The notes under the pieces were generated by a model. That model was not told where the DNA came from and did no database searches. It saw only the letters and a list, made by a program, of their open reading frames with translations. Positions 44,800-56,324 of a DNA stretch of 64,000 nt are shown one piece after another (the first letter of the stretch is position 1; the number at the start of each line of letters is the position of its first letter). The DNA comes from Massospora cicadina. Taxonomy: Eukaryota > Entomophthoromycota > Entomophthoromycetes > Entomophthorales > Entomophthoraceae. Made by a program: the position numbers and the translations under genes. The DNA is taken from contig JAKSZP010014465.1 of assembly GCA_022478985.1 (NCBI GenBank), positions 186,001 through 250,000 of the forward strand, in the 5' to 3' direction.

Positions 44800-45790
44800 A
44801 ATGAGTTTTGTGATAAAGCACAGGCCTTACCGTTGCCCAAAGTCATTAAAACATCGTTTCTCCATTCCACCTTGGACCTCCCGCAAGAAACTTCCCATTT
44901 TGCAGTCACTACCTCCCAGCTTTGACCAACTGATTTAAGCTCTCTGGGCAAAATCCCTGCCCCAACCTGGAAAGGGCCAGATAATTTGGCCGTCATGGTT
45001 TCACCTATGGAGGCCCCTATAAAAATGTGCCCCAAAAACCAATGAGCACCTCTCAAAAAGAGGAATTGTATCCTTTATTCCTTTGAGTTCCACCAATTAA
45101 AAGGCAAGCAGGGGTCTAGCCCCAAGTTTAAATTGAATGTTTTAGTCAATTCCGCCACAATGAAGTCACCCGCAGCCACCACAATAAATACAGCACCTTA
45201 ACTAGAGCTAGTCCTTGAATTGGCAGAGCTCCCCACCAATTCTCTCCCCATTTTGGCGGAATTTAAGGTTCTGGGAGAGTCTATCCCAAAATTTAACAAA
45301 AATAATTCAATAAATTTGATTTTTTTGCACCACGTTTTCACAGTGCCAGCTGATGAATTAATAGAAAGATTGGTGGTGATGACCCTAGATAATGAAGCAC
45401 AACTGGCCATCAGAACAGGTATGGGGTTGTTAACGCCCAAAAACGAGTTTTAGAAAGTAAATAAAATCCAAAAAATGAACCAATTATCAGCTCTTGTGGC
45501 TCTGATGAGGACCCAAATTTCCATATATCAAATTACACCTGAGAACCTGTGAATGACCCCTATCATGATCCGCAGAACACAGCCAGTGAAAAAGTAATTA
45601 CTTTTACAATATAAAAGTGTCTATGAAACTGTTGAAGATATAGTGGGATATGTGGCCTCAGTAAGTAAGAGTGGCCGATTATCCCTATCATTATATGATG
45701 TGAAAAAATACCCTAGAGGCATTCTTATGGCTGATGAAGAGTTTTCTGGCGAGGTGTTGGCGTTTCTGCTTTGAACATGGACCATTCTGG
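44800..45790 (+). pseudogene. Element H gag
   Basis: The region 44830-45180 gives broken peptides. A cleaner frame at 45220-45453 reads ELPTNSLPILAEFKVLG and ends in KNEF. The part up to 45790 corresponds to the gag of I (53748-54182), for example at QITPEN. No CCHC knuckle is visible. The gag assignment is from position before protease. Confidence 0.55.
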
Positions 45791-45829
45791 ATATTTTTAT
45801 GTTGAATGCTACCCTTTTAACATTTTTAG

Positions 45830-46380
45830 GGAAAATCATCACAACTATTTTAATTAATAACCGGAGTCTCTGAGAATTTTATTGACCAAGAACTAGCCAA
45901 CTACCTTGAGTTAAATTACTTGCCAGGTAGTATGGTTAGGGGCTTTCCAAGGCATTCCAACGCTGAAGGTTCTGGGGTTAGTGGATTATCAAAATTGGCA
46001 AATATCATTGGCTGACCTCTTCCAAGCAATCAAAAACCTTCTTTACCCCATTATTTTGGTAGTAGTAAGGTGGCAAAAGTTTGACATATTAACAAACTGA
46101 AAGACGATAACTTGTCCTTAACTTTAAAGAATGGTCATAAATTAATTGTCCCCTTGTCTATGGTTATCAGGGCGATTTACCCCAATGGCTCATGATCCAT
46201 ACACTCAGTCTTGCTCCATTGCTGAAGCCCTCGTTGAAGTACCCTTACCTTCCTGTTTGAAGGTGCTGGAATCTTTGTTTGATGTGACTTCAGACAATGT
46301 ACTACCAGCACATTCAGAGTTTGATTGCAAGTTCAAACTCACCGGTGATCTGGTGCAAATAACTTCTTACATTTGCCTTT
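45830..46380 (+). pseudogene. Element H protease
   Basis: Aligned with I, the region around 45850-45900 contains GVSENFIDQELANYLEL. The catalytic Asp-Thr is lost through a substitution and a shift (AATAACCGGAG). The downstream frame 46146-46382 (EVPLPSCLKVLESLFDVTSD) matches the post-protease part in I. The copy is inactive. Confidence 0.75.
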
Positions 46381-46990
46381 AGCTGTATGGGAGGTAGCAA
46401 CGTTAGATGTGTGGGTCAAGGAGCAGTTAGCTATAGGCGTGATATTTCAGCGTACCACCTCAGTATGCTCTCCACTTCTCTTTAAGGCAAAAGCTGATGG
46501 TACCTTAAGCCTGTGTGAAAATTATGAGAATCTCAACAAAGTTATAAGACCAGATTTGCATCTCATCCCATTAATTCTCAGATTGCTCACTATGTGGAGA
46601 AGGCTAGAGTCTTCTCCAAATTAGACTTCTTAAGCGCGTTTATTCAGATCCAGATCAGGAAGGACCAGAAGTGGCTAACCGCGCTCTGTACCAGATATGG
46701 AATTTTCCAGTTTCAGGTTATGCCCTTTGGGCTTAAAAACGCCCCAGCTATCTTTCAACGCCACATAGATGTGGCCTTGGGGACCTTCTGGGCGTGTGCA
46801 AGGTGGCTTACATGGACAATATCCTGGTGTTTTCTCGCAATCAAGAGTCCCATGCAATACACCTGCAGCAAGTGGTGGAGAGTTTAAGGTCATCTAACCT
46901 TACGCTGAAAATTAGTAAGTGTGAGATCTTTTAAGACCCAGATCACCTTCCTGGGCAACGTCATGTTTGATAAAAGCCACATATTAACTT
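46373..46990 (+). pseudogene. Element H reverse transcriptase
   Basis: The frame 46373-46624 covers WVKEQLAIGVIFQRTTS and LCENYENLNKVIRPDLHLIP. The frame 46594-46887 covers VFSKLDFLSAFIQIQIRK and FQVMPFGLKNAPAIFQ. The catalytic box is AYMDNILV, with the second Asp changed to Asn (about 46803-46826). The enzyme is inactive. Confidence 0.87.
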
Positions 46991-47031
46991 TAGACAAAGA
47001 GAGGGCGATTCATGAGTAGCCCACCCCAACT

Positions 47032-47827
47032 TTGGTCAAGAAATTTGAGGAGTTTTTTAAGATGTGTACGTTCCTTAAGAAATTCACTCCAAATCTTTAT
47101 GAGGTGGCGGCACCCTTGTACAAAGCAAGTGGAAAAAAGCTCCAGTGGTCCTCCAATTTTGCAGGATGCTTAAAATCGGTAAAGTGCACCCTGTTTTACA
47201 CGTCCATCCTTCACTATGTGGATCCTATAAAGGAGTTTATTGTGGCTATTGATGCCTCCAACTTCTCCATAGCGGAGGCCCTATTACAAGCAGGTGAAGA
47301 TGGAATAGAGCATATAGTGGAGTATTTTCTCCAGAAGATGTCTCTGCCTGAGTTATATTATGCCGTTTATGACAAAGAGTTATTGGTAGTGGTTAGAGCG
47401 CTTACATATCGTCATCATCACTTTCAAGCTCATTTCAACCATTCTATGTTTGTACAGATCACCGTGCCTTTTTGTACTACCACGCACCTCATGTCTTGAC
47501 CCCTGGCAATCCCGCAGGCGTGAGACCCTGGCCCAATTTATGTTTTCTTATGAGTTTACAAAGGTCAAGGAGAATGGTTTGGAGGATGCTTTGAGCCAAA
47601 ACCTTGCACTATCTCCCTATCCTAAGAAGGTCGAGGTCCATAACATCCACTTGATGATTCCGCTGGGTAAGATTGTGTCTCAACTTTCCTCTCTCTTGGC
47701 CCACAGTCCAGCGCTTGCTCCTCTGGAAAATGTGGAGGAAAATGGTATGCTCAGAAAAAAATCCCTTTCACAGCCTTTGATGGCCGAGTACACTATGGTC
47801 CTCACCAAGAGAAAGTTAAATCAGTAG
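47032..47827 (+). pseudogene. Element H RNase H
   Basis: The frame 47032-47499 includes the connection TFLKKFTPNLYEVAAPLYKA and the RNase H residues: Asp in VAIDASNFSIAEAL and Glu in YDKELLVVVRALTY. After a shift at about 47450 the frame to 47827 holds the tail (ENGLEDALSQN). It matches I 51864-52301. Confidence 0.87.
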
Positions 47828-47879
47828 GACGTTACCAAAGGGTTATCATGTGAAGGATTGGTGTGGTTTCAGGGGCACC

Positions 47880-48298
47880 TATGGGTTCCTGTCGGACTAC
47901 TTCTCCTGTAAATCATCTGGGACCATCATGACAGAATCACCGTTGACCATCTTGGGAAGGTGAAACTCTAGAGTTAATTTGGCGCTTTTACAATTGGAAG
48001 CAATTAGTGGCGCATGTTGCCAGGTATTGTAAAGAGTGCCTGGTCTGTAACCAGATGAAATCAAATCGCCAGACCCTTGTGGGGTTGTTGGTACCAGTTA
48101 AAAGGCTGAAAGGCCTTGGGTTGCTTTATTGATGGATTTTATTGTGGAACTACCTGAATCTGATGGCTACAACGCTATCATGGTATTGGTGGACCGTTTT
48201 ATGCAGTTCTCCCACTTTATATCCTGCAGAACCAAAATAATTGCACCTGAGATGGCTTGGCTTTTTATCTCTCATGTGTTTTCCCTTAATGGGGTCCC
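47880..48298 (+). pseudogene. Element H integrase, first part (interrupted by I)
   Basis: A degraded zinc-binding part (about 47920-48070, CLVCNQMKSN-like) is followed by the frame from 48129 with MDFIVELPESDGYNAIMVLV, carrying the first catalytic Asp, and VFSLNGVP. The frame breaks exactly at GTCCC where I inserted and resumes at 55350 with QEIISDHG. Confidence 0.85.
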
Positions 48299-49152
48299 TG
48301 TACGAAGAGTGTCTATAATTCTCCTGTTCCCAGCGTGGTAGTTCATGGTGCAAAGGGACAACACCAGGGAACTAGTCATTAGTAGTAAAATTACTAGAGC
48401 CCCGCAGAGGGTGCTTTAGCTGTAATAACTTTGTGAATGGTTATCAGTAGAGGGAATACCCAAAATTAAACCATGCGGTGCTTAGAGTGGGAGTGTATAG
48501 GCGCACAGGTTGAAGAGAACCTGGGCGGCCCAATAGTGCATGGGAGGAGAGATTTACAGTTGTTAGAATTAAATGTTTAACTTTGCGTGAGATCTTCTCA
48601 AAGAGGTCTGCGCACAGGTTTGTCCAAGATAACATATATAAAAAGATGTACTAGTGAGGGGTTTTATTATGAGGGAAGTCGACCAATGAGAGAGATTGGT
48701 CTTGAAGAAAAGAATTTAAGGGAATTTGGGGAAACAATCAATTGATGGAAGTGGGTTTAAGCTGAAGTGCACCAATAAGCACACGCTTCCATTGGGCAGT
48801 AAACTATACTAGGTAATCGACCAAACTTGGGTTATTGATTGTAGGAGAGGCTGGCCTGAGCTGGAAATTTTAAAAATTGAATGGGTTATGAGACCATGTT
48901 CACTGAGAAACCAAAGCAAACAATTTTCATTAATCACAAAGCTAGTTCGTTTTAATTCACCTGCTGTTATACAAGGAAGAACTTCTCTTGCATCCCTAGG
49001 ACCAACCTGGGCATACATCACCTTAACCCAGCGTTGATCTAAGGTATGCTTGAGGTCATGGAGGCATGTTAACTTCACCTTCTTGGCCTCCTGATATGCA
49101 GCTTTGTCCTTAACGTTTGTCACCATTATGATATCATCTTTAAGCCATGACA
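48299..49152 (-). repeat. Element I 3' LTR (left copy, 854 bp)
   Basis: It begins TGTACGAAGAGTG and ends GCCATGACA on the plus strand, matching 54490-55349 over its whole length with few differences. Confidence 0.94.
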
Positions 49153-49180
49153 TTACCCTGTAGTCCTTTTGGGGCTCCAC
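48809..49180 (-). pseudogene. Pol-tail-like frame entering the 3' LTR of element I
   Basis: This minus-strand frame of 123 codons begins just inside the element (VEPQKDYRVMSW), crosses the purine tract and LTR edge at 49152, and stays open for about 115 codons within the LTR. Peptides MYAQVGPRDAREVLP and GELKRTSFVINEN have clear counterparts in the LTR of H (43504-43692). Upstream in the same frame there is a stop, so continuity with the chromodomain is broken here. In H the frame FPGGGVEPQK is continuous up to the LTR. The function is unknown. Confidence 0.55.
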
Positions 49181-49239
49181 CCCCCTTCAGGGGCTTTCTC
49201 CAGGAAAAAGTTCTTGTAGGCTGGGCACAACTTCATTGT

Positions 49240-49530
49240 GGAAACAGTGTTCTTTGACTGAGATCAGGCGGCATGGGGAAAACGCTTATAAAAACATCAA
49301 TCAGGTCTTGGGCATGTGCGCAGTCATGCGTTGGTACCCAGCTGTTTTCGCTGCATAAAATCCTTTCCAGAATACCAGGTACCTAAGCCTTCTTTTTACT
49401 CAGCGGGAGGCTAATATTTTCTTCACTTCCCACTCTGGCGCCCCATCCATGAGATAAGCCTCAGGAGTCTCTGGTGTGGGGCCCTCAAACATCGTCAATT
49501 TGCTCTCATGAAAGACAAAAATGATCTGAA
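49240..49530 (-). pseudogene. Element I chromodomain
   Basis: On the minus strand, DGAPEWEVKKILASR is followed by RRLRYLVFWKGF (about 49360-49480), which corresponds to H (ESEWEVEEIIASC, RRLEYLVSTKGF) and A. A stop lies between the two parts. The module would bind modified histone tails to guide integration. Confidence 0.75.
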
Positions 49531-49653
49531 ACAAAGAGGGAAGATATAACTGGTTTGAAGCGTGGCCACCTTTCTAACAATGCAGTAAGGGCCAATCCTC
49601 TTTGGGTCCAGCTTTTTGCATGGCTGCTTGATAGGAATTTTTTGAGCATCAAG

Positions 49654-50746
49654 TGTCAGATTCTGGTGGTTGACTCAAAAATAAGCCTTTGACAACCATC
49701 AGATTGGGCCAATTATCCTTTCAACACTTGAGCTAACGCCTATATTCTCACCTCAAAGCCTATTGCAATCATACAATTTGGACTGATTATCTCAATGACA
49801 ATTCAATCAAGTATTTTATCAGGCACTCAGCCTGAATACGCTCACATATTATGGCAAATTTTTGATGCATCAAACCTTGGAAATTGATCCCAATTATTGA
49901 AAAAAAATTAACTTAATTGTATACAAGTAAATTTGGGGATGACCCAAAGTTAAAGTCTGAAAATCCTGTGAACTTGAGACAAACGAAAAATGTAATCAAT
50001 TTCCCAGCTTAGGGCGAAATTTGTATGCAATCCGCATAATTGGCATGATAGCACTTTCATGAACTACCTAAAAGGAGTTACCTAGGTTATTGAGGAAGAG
50101 GCCTGCCAACGTCCCAATTAGGGGTGTGTCATTTACTTCAATTGAGGCCAAAATTTCATAGAAGGTGTGTTTAGTCAGAAGTATGATGAATCTGAAATCT
50201 AGAAGATCTTAGGACAATTTTGCATGCTTTTATCGCAATTTTTGTACCTGAAATCCTCCAAATTTTGAGAGTTTTTTGGTACCAATGAAATTAAGAAAAG
50301 GTTTCAGTAGTAGGCCAAACTGATTGGCAAAATAGCTGTTGAAATTTTGTGCTGGAATGTGGCCAGGAGATTCCCTAGAGGTATAAATACCAGCGCCTGG
50401 CCTAATGAAAATTATCTAATAAATAGCTTATAATAAAGTTGTATTTATTTTATCCTTTTCCTGGTTTTTATTTGAATCCCAACCTTGTAGAAGTGTTGAC
50501 AAACTGGAAGAAACAAATTCTCAGTTTGTAATGAAGCCTGCCTCAGAAGAAGTTCCTGAACCCAAAGTGAAAAATATGCCCAAAATTGGCCAGAAGAGTT
50601 GAGGCAAATTTAATAGTCCTAGTGAGTTGTTAAATAGTCCGAATACCATAAACTACAGGCGCTATAGATGATCAACCATCAGAAATTCAGCCCAAATAGA
50701 CGTACAGGATAACAATTTCCAAGTAAGCGATCCTCAGATTTTGACA
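49654..50746 (+). mobile_element. J: solo LTR of the element E family inserted in I
   Basis: It begins TGTCAGATTCTGG, as the E LTR does, and ends TTTTGACA. TCAAG precedes (49649-49653) and follows (50747-50751). It contains the TATAAATACCAGCGCC promoter context. It is the fourth nesting level (G, H, I, J). Confidence 0.95.
50382..50389 (+). promoter_or_regulatory. LTR TATA box of solo LTR J
   Basis: TATAAATA followed by CCAGCGCC, matching the 3' LTR of E (32793-32800). Confidence 0.55.
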
Positions 50747-50751
50747 TCAAG

Positions 50752-51827
50752 CATCATGGAATCCCCTTCTTTGTACGCTGGACCCACTCATCTTTTACCA
50801 TCAGTGTTCTCCTTATATACTTGCATTACCGCCTCTAAGCTTGTGGAAAACCCTTAGTAAACTTTTTTGATAGTATTAGCAAAGTCCACCACCGCTTAAA
50901 CTTTGGATCCACAGTGGGCTCCATGCTGAAGTTGGGTTAAAACCATGGTTGTCAAAAAATGAGGAAAAACTGATAGAAATATGCAAATTGTTGTTGTAGC
51001 TAAACTAGGCCATAGGAAGGTGAGGAACCCAATTTGAGCGATATGCAGCAGTGTAACACCACAGATACTGTTCAAAGCACTAGTTCACTCATTTGGTATG
51101 GCCATCTGATTGAGGGTGATGGGCAGTTAAATGGCAAGGGCGAATCTGAAGAGTCTTAAACAATTCTTCCCAAATGACAGAGGTAAACTGGTGTCCCCAA
51201 TCACTAATAATTTCTTGGGGGACCCCATGAAGCGCAAACACATAAGTGATGAAGAGCCTAACAATCTCAGCTGCAGTTACTGTAGTTCTGCAAGGAATAA
51301 AGTGGGCGAACTTTGTAAAAAGGTCCACCACTACCATGATGACATCATAACCATCAGAAACAGGTAATTCTACAATAAATCCACTGATAGGAAAGTCAAA
51401 GGTTCTTCCGCCTTTTGAACTGGTAACAACAACCCTCTTAGTGGTTGTCAATTTGGTTTCATTTGATTGCAGAGCAAGCACTCCTTAAAATACCTGTCCA
51501 CCTGAGCGGGTAAGCCCTTCCAATTTTAAAAGCGCCAAATTAGTTCTAGAGTCTTCACCTTCACAGGATAGCCAACGGTTATCCGTCATGATGGTCCAAG
51601 ATGATTTCCAGGTGAAGTGGTCCAGCGGGAACCCATAGGCGCCCCTGAAACCACACCATCACATCCTTTATGTGATAACCCCTAGATAGATCCTCCTGAT
51701 TAAGTGCATTCTTAGCAAGGAACATATTATATTCAGCCAATAACAGCTGAGAAAGAACTATCTTTCTGAACATACTGTATTCCTCCGCATTGACAGAGGA
51801 GAGAGAGCTGGACCATGGGCCAAGCAA
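50752..51827 (-). pseudogene. Element I integrase
   Basis: The minus-strand frame 51579-51827 leads from RNase H into integrase. The frame 51089-51481 contains GFIVELPVSDGYDVIMVVVD, where the first catalytic Asp (MDF in H) is Gly. It also has VPQEIISDWGHQFTSVIWEE with the second Asp, and AHHPQSDGHTK. The Glu region and C-terminal domain continue with stops to 50752, where J begins. The enzyme is inactive. Confidence 0.85.
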
Positions 51828-51863
51828 GAGGGAGATTGAGGCACAATCTTACCCGGGGAATCA

Positions 51864-52370
51864 TTAACTGGGTATTATGCACCTCCACTTCCTTTGGATC
51901 AGGACTAAAGCAGGGTTGCAGCTCAAAGCTTCAGCCAACCTATTCTCCTTGCCCTTAATAAACTCATAAGAATATGCAAATTTTGCATGGGTCTCATGCC
52001 AATGGGTCTGCCATGGGGTTAAGACACGAGGCGCGTGGTAGTACAGTAGGGTATGGTGATCTGTACGTATGTGGAAAGGTTTGGAAGAGCCATGCAAGTA
52101 ATGACGCCAATAAGTCAACGCCTCCACCACTGCTAATAATTCTTTTTCATAAACAGCATAGTTTAATTCAGGCAGAGACATCTTCCTAGAAAAATATCCC
52201 AATGGATGCTCTATTCCATCTTCACCTACTTGTAGTAAGGAAGTACTATGGCAAAGTTGCGGCATCAGTAGACACAATAAACTCTTTTTCAGAATCAACA
52301 TAGTGAAGGATGGATGTGAACAACAGGGTGCACTTTACTGCTTGGAAAGCATCCTCCAAAAGGGGGACCA
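51864..52370 (-). pseudogene. Element I RNase H
   Basis: The minus-strand frame 51864-52301 includes LLQVGEDGIEHPLGYFSRKM, Glu in YEKELLAVVEALTYWRHYL, Asp in IRTDHHTLLYY, and a tail YEFIKGKENRLAEALSCNP. The first-Asp segment (about 52255-52290) is shifted. Confidence 0.88.
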
Positions 52371-53100
52371 CTAAAGCACTTTTGCCCCACTCGCCTTATA
52401 CAAGGGCGCTGCCACTTCAGAAATATTTGGTGTAAACTTCTTAAGGAACGTACACGTCCCCAAAAAACTCCTCAATTTCTTGACCAAAGTTGGGATGGTC
52501 CACTCACAAATCGCATTCTCCTTGTCTGGAGTTATCATGTGTCCTTTATTAAACATGATGTTGACAAGAAAGGTAACCTGGGACTTAAATAATTCACAAA
52601 TATTAATCTTAAGTGTAAGGTTGGCTGCATTTAATATATCCACCACTTGCCAAAGGTGTATTGCATGGGACTCATGATCTGGGGAAAACACCAGAATATC
52701 ATCCATTTAGACAACCGCACATACCCCCAGAAGGTCCCCCAAAGCCGCATCATTATGGCATTGAAAGATAGCAGGGGCATTCTTAAGCCTAAAGGGCATG
52801 ACCCAAAACTAAAAATTCCTTTTCTGGTATGGAATGCGGTTAACCACTCCTGTCCCTTCTTAATCCAGATCTGATTGAACGCAAATAGGCAATCCAGTTT
52901 AGAGAAGACTTTCAATTTCTCCACATAATGGGCAATCTGAGAATCCAAGGGGGTGCAAATCTGGTATTGTAACATTGTTTAGGTTCTCATAGTCTATGCA
53001 AGGGCGTTAGGTTACATCGGCTTTCTCAACAAAGGGAAGTAGGGAGCATACTGGGGAGGTACACTGATAAATCGCGCCTTTTGCTAACTGCTCCTTAACC
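52371..53100 (-). pseudogene. Element I reverse transcriptase
   Basis: The minus-strand frames 52631-52975 and 52371-52706 cover RT. They show VFSKLDCLFAFNQIWIKKGQ, a shifted LGLRMPLLSFN region, then MDDILVFSPDHESHAIHLWQV and FLGTCTFLKKFTPNISEVAAPL. The catalytic box is cut by a stop just before MDDILVF. Upstream, 52975-53095 carries the broken N-terminal part. Confidence 0.85.
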
Positions 53101-53802
53101 CACACATCTAATGCTACTTCCTCCCATAAGGTCAAAGGGTAAATAGAAAGATATATGCACCATATCAACTGTGAGCTTGATTTCACAATCTAACTCTGAA
53201 TGAGCAGGTAATTTATTAGCTGAAACCGCATCAAATGAAGATTCCAGACCCTCCAAACAGAAAGGTAAAGGTGCCTCCAGTGAGGGCTTCAACAATGAAG
53301 CAAGACTGAGAGTGTGGATATTAGGCCAGTGGGTCAAATAGTCATAAAAACTAGCCTCAGACAAATGAACAATTAATGTGCGACCATTCTTTGATGTTAA
53401 GGATAGGGTGTTGTCTCTCAAGTTGATCCTGACGTCAAACTTTCTCCACCATTCCACTCCCAAAATAATGAGGTACAATAGGTTTTTGATAGCTTGGAAA
53501 TGGTCTTTTAAAAGATAATTGCCCACTTGATAATCCACCAACCCTAGTATCTTCAGGGTAGGAATACCTTGAGAAGCCCCTCCCCAAACCTTACCACCTG
53601 AAAAGTAGCTAAGCTCAAGGTAGTCAGCTAGGTCTTGGTCAATGAAATTTTCAGAGGCTCTAGTATCCACCAAGATAGTAGTGCTAATCTTACCTGAAGG
53701 GGATGAGAGGGTAGCAGTTAACAAAAAATAACCCGAATAATCTTTATTTATAGAAGATAACGCCAACACTTCACCACAAAACTCTTCTTCAGGTTTGTAC
53801 AT
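53095..53802 (-). pseudogene. Element I protease
   Basis: A minus-strand frame of 235 codons, the longest intact piece of this element. TTILVDTRASENFIDQDLAD contains the active site with DTG changed to DTR, so the enzyme is probably dead. LIILGVEWWRKFDVRINL matches the ILGVGWW part of A. The C-terminal half leads toward RT (LPAHSELDCEIKL). It overlaps the gag frame by about 55 bp. Confidence 0.85.
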
Positions 53803-54182
53803 ACCCCCAGGGTACTTCTTGCATCATAAAATGGAGAGGGATAGTTGTCCACTATTACTACTGAGGCCACATATACCACCATACCTTCAGCAACTGCATA
53901 AACGTTTTTATAATTTAATTGTAACAATTTCTCCACTTTCTGGGTTCTGCGGATCATGGTTGTGGTCAATCGTGGGTTCTCTGGAGTGATCTGATACACT
54001 AAAATAGAGTCCCTATCTAAGCCATATGAGTAGAAACATGGCTTGGTAGTATATAAGGAAACGTCGTTATAAAATGCATTTTTGGTTGTAAATGACCTTA
54101 TTCCCATTTTGGCAACAGCTTGTTTAACTTTATCCAAGGCCATCACTGCCAGGCTCATCATTGAGGATCCCATCTGCACCAT
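53748..54182 (-). pseudogene. Element I gag, short
   Basis: The minus-strand frame (144 codons) lies between the 5' LTR and protease. SILVYQITPENPRLTTTMIR and KVEKLLQLNYKNVYAVAEG resemble H at about 45500-45650. No zinc knuckle is seen. Only about 750 bp lie between LTR and protease, against about 1.6 kb in H, so part of gag is probably deleted. It overlaps the protease frame. Confidence 0.6.
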
Positions 54183-54489
54183 CCAAACGTGGTGCCAAAG
54201 AAAAACAATTTATTTGAGTCAGTTTTATTAATTTTGGTGGAATTTGGGAAATTACAACTCTCATGTTGCAAAGCATCTGTATCCATCAGCTATGAGCAAG
54301 AAGGGTGGGTAAATCTCAGTCAGATGTAGCGAGAATAATGCTGAGCTGCTCCAACCTTTGGGAAAAAGGGGTAATCAGTGGTGAGCCCCAACGCGGCTGT
54401 GGCCAACAGCTGGAGCACACTGTTTGCACTTTGTGAAAGTCCCACACAGAAAAAGTTCATGCACATAAGAAAAGAAGTTAATCAACTAA

Positions 54490-55349
54490 TGTAAGTAGAG
54501 TGTTTATAACTCTCCTGTTCCCAGCGTGGTAGTGCATGGTGCACGGGACCAACGCCAGGGAACTAGTCAATAGTAGTAAAGTTACTTTAGCCCCACAGAG
54601 GGTGCTTGAGCTGTGATAACTTAGTTTGAGAATGGTTATCATTATAGGGAAGAACTAAAATTGAACCATGAGGTGCTCAGAGTGGGAATGTATAGGCGAC
54701 ACAGGTTATAGGAAACCTGGGCGTCCCAATAGTGCATGGGAGGAGAGATTTACAGTTGTTAGAATTAAATGTTTAACTTTGCGTGAGACCTTCTCAAAGA
54801 GGTCTGCGCACAGGTTTGTCCAAGATAACATATATAAAAAAAGATGTACTAGTGAGGGGTTTTATTATGAGGGAAGTCGACCAATGAGAGAGATTGTTCT
54901 TGAGGAAAAGAATTTAAGGGAATTTGGGGAAACAATCAATTGATGGAAGTGGGTTTAAGCTGAAGTGCACCAATAAGCACACGCTTCCATTGGGCAGTAA
55001 ACTATACTTGGTAATCGACCAAACTTGGGTTATTGATTGTAGGAGAGGCTGGCCTGAGCTGAAAATTTTAAAAAATTGAATGGGTTATGAGACCATGTTC
55101 ACTGAGAAACCAAAGCAAACAATTTTCATTAATCACAAAGCTAGTTTGTTTTAATTCACCTGCTGTTATACAGGACCAAACTTAACCTGCATCCCTAGGA
55201 CCAACCTGAGCATACCTCACCTTAACCCAGCGTTAATTTAAGGTAGATTGAGGTCAGGGAGGCCTGCAAACTTCACCTTCTTGGCTCCTAAAATGCAGCT
55301 TTGTCCTTAATGTTAGTCATTATTATGATGTCATCATTAAGCCATGATA
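54490..55349 (-). repeat. Element I 5' LTR (right copy, 860 bp)
   Basis: It begins TGTAAGTAGAGTG and ends GCCATGATA, matching 48299-49152. On the minus strand the sequence after it is TTAGTTGATTAAC, a diverged form of the TTGACCAAC site of A and H. Confidence 0.93.
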
Positions 55350-56010
55350 TCCCCCAAGAAATAATTAGTGATCATGGGCCCCATTTTATTTTTGTCTTTT
55401 GGGAAGTGTTGTGTAAGACTCTTCAGATTTGCCCCTGCCATTCAACTGCATATCACCCCTGATCAGATGAGAAGACTGAATGAGCGACCAGTGCTTGGAA
55501 CAGTCTCTGCAGTGTTACACCACCGCAGACCATTAAGATTTGGGTTTCTCATATCTTCATGAATCAATTTAGCTACAACAACACCCAGCATGCATCAATT
55601 GGTTGCTCCCCTTCTTTTCCAACAATGAATTAACCTGCCTTCAACATGGGGCCCAGTTGTTGATCCAAGGTAAAAGTGGTGGTGGATTTTACAAAGATGA
55701 TCAAGAAAGTGCACCAGAGGGTGAACACAAATTTAGATGCGGCAATGCAAGCTTATAAGGAGAACGCAGAAGGGAAAAGATGTATAGGTCTTGTGTAAAA
55801 AGAAGGAAATCTTGTGTTGCTTGATGCTAGAAACATCCCTATCAAGCAGCCATGCAAAAAGCTGGTCCAAAAGAGGATTGGGACTCACCATGTTTTCAGA
55901 AAGGTGGGCCACATCTTATACCATTTGGATCTTCCTTTATTGTTCCAAATCTTTGTCACCTTCTATGAAAGTAGGCTAACGTTGTTTGAGGGCCCCCACC
56001 AGAGACTCCA
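55350..56010 (+). pseudogene. Element H integrase, second part
   Basis: It resumes after element I with PQEIISDHGPHF (second catalytic Asp), then CHSTAYHP-SDEKTE (about 55435-55485) and the C-terminal region including a GPY/F-like HHVFRKVGHILYHLDLP segment (about 55885-55940). Two frames (55791-55979, 55814-56050) show the shift. Confidence 0.82.
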
Positions 56011-56019
56011 GAGGCTTAT

Positions 56020-56316
56020 CTTGTGGATGGGGAATCAGAGTGGGAAGTAGAAGAGATCATAGCCTCATGCCAAGTAAGAAGAAGGCTTGAGTACCTTGTA
56101 TCCACAAAGGGATTTGATACAGCAGAGAACAGTTGGGTACCAGCGCACAACTGCACCTATGCCCAAGATATGATTAAAGCTTTCCATGAGCATTTCCCTG
56201 AGGCTGCAGGACCTAAGTTGAATCAAAATCATTGCTGCCATGAAGCTGGCTCCGGCCCACAAGAATTTTTCCTTGGCGAAATTCCCTGGAGGGGGGGTGG
56301 AACCTCAAAAGAATAA
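56020..56316 (+). pseudogene. Element H chromodomain
   Basis: The frame 56023-56316 contains ESEWEVEEIIASCQVRRRLE, then YLVSTKGFDTAENSW and HNCTYAQDMIKAFHEHFPEA. The aromatic cage positions (W/Y, W, W) are partly replaced: YLV-STKG instead of YLV-KWKG. FPGGGVEPQK-type sequence in the next frame leads to the purine tract and 3' LTR. Confidence 0.85.
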
Positions 56317-56324
56317 GAGGGTAA

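Larger units (their letters stand above)
48299..55349 (-). mobile_element. Element I: chromodomain gypsy element nested in the integrase of H
   Basis: The LTRs are 48299-49152 and 54490-55349 in the same orientation, and genes lie on the minus strand. The flanks are GTCCC (48294-48298) and TCCC (55350-55353), a duplication with one base lost. Sense order is short gag, protease, RT, RNase H, integrase, chromodomain. It is interrupted by solo LTR J. Without J it is about 5.95 kb. The right LTR ends TA where CA is expected. Confidence 0.9.

Noticed and set aside
54668..54943. 91-codon plus-strand frame
   Set aside because: It lies entirely in the I LTR, antisense to the pol-tail frame, and the other LTR copy (48480-48740) breaks it.
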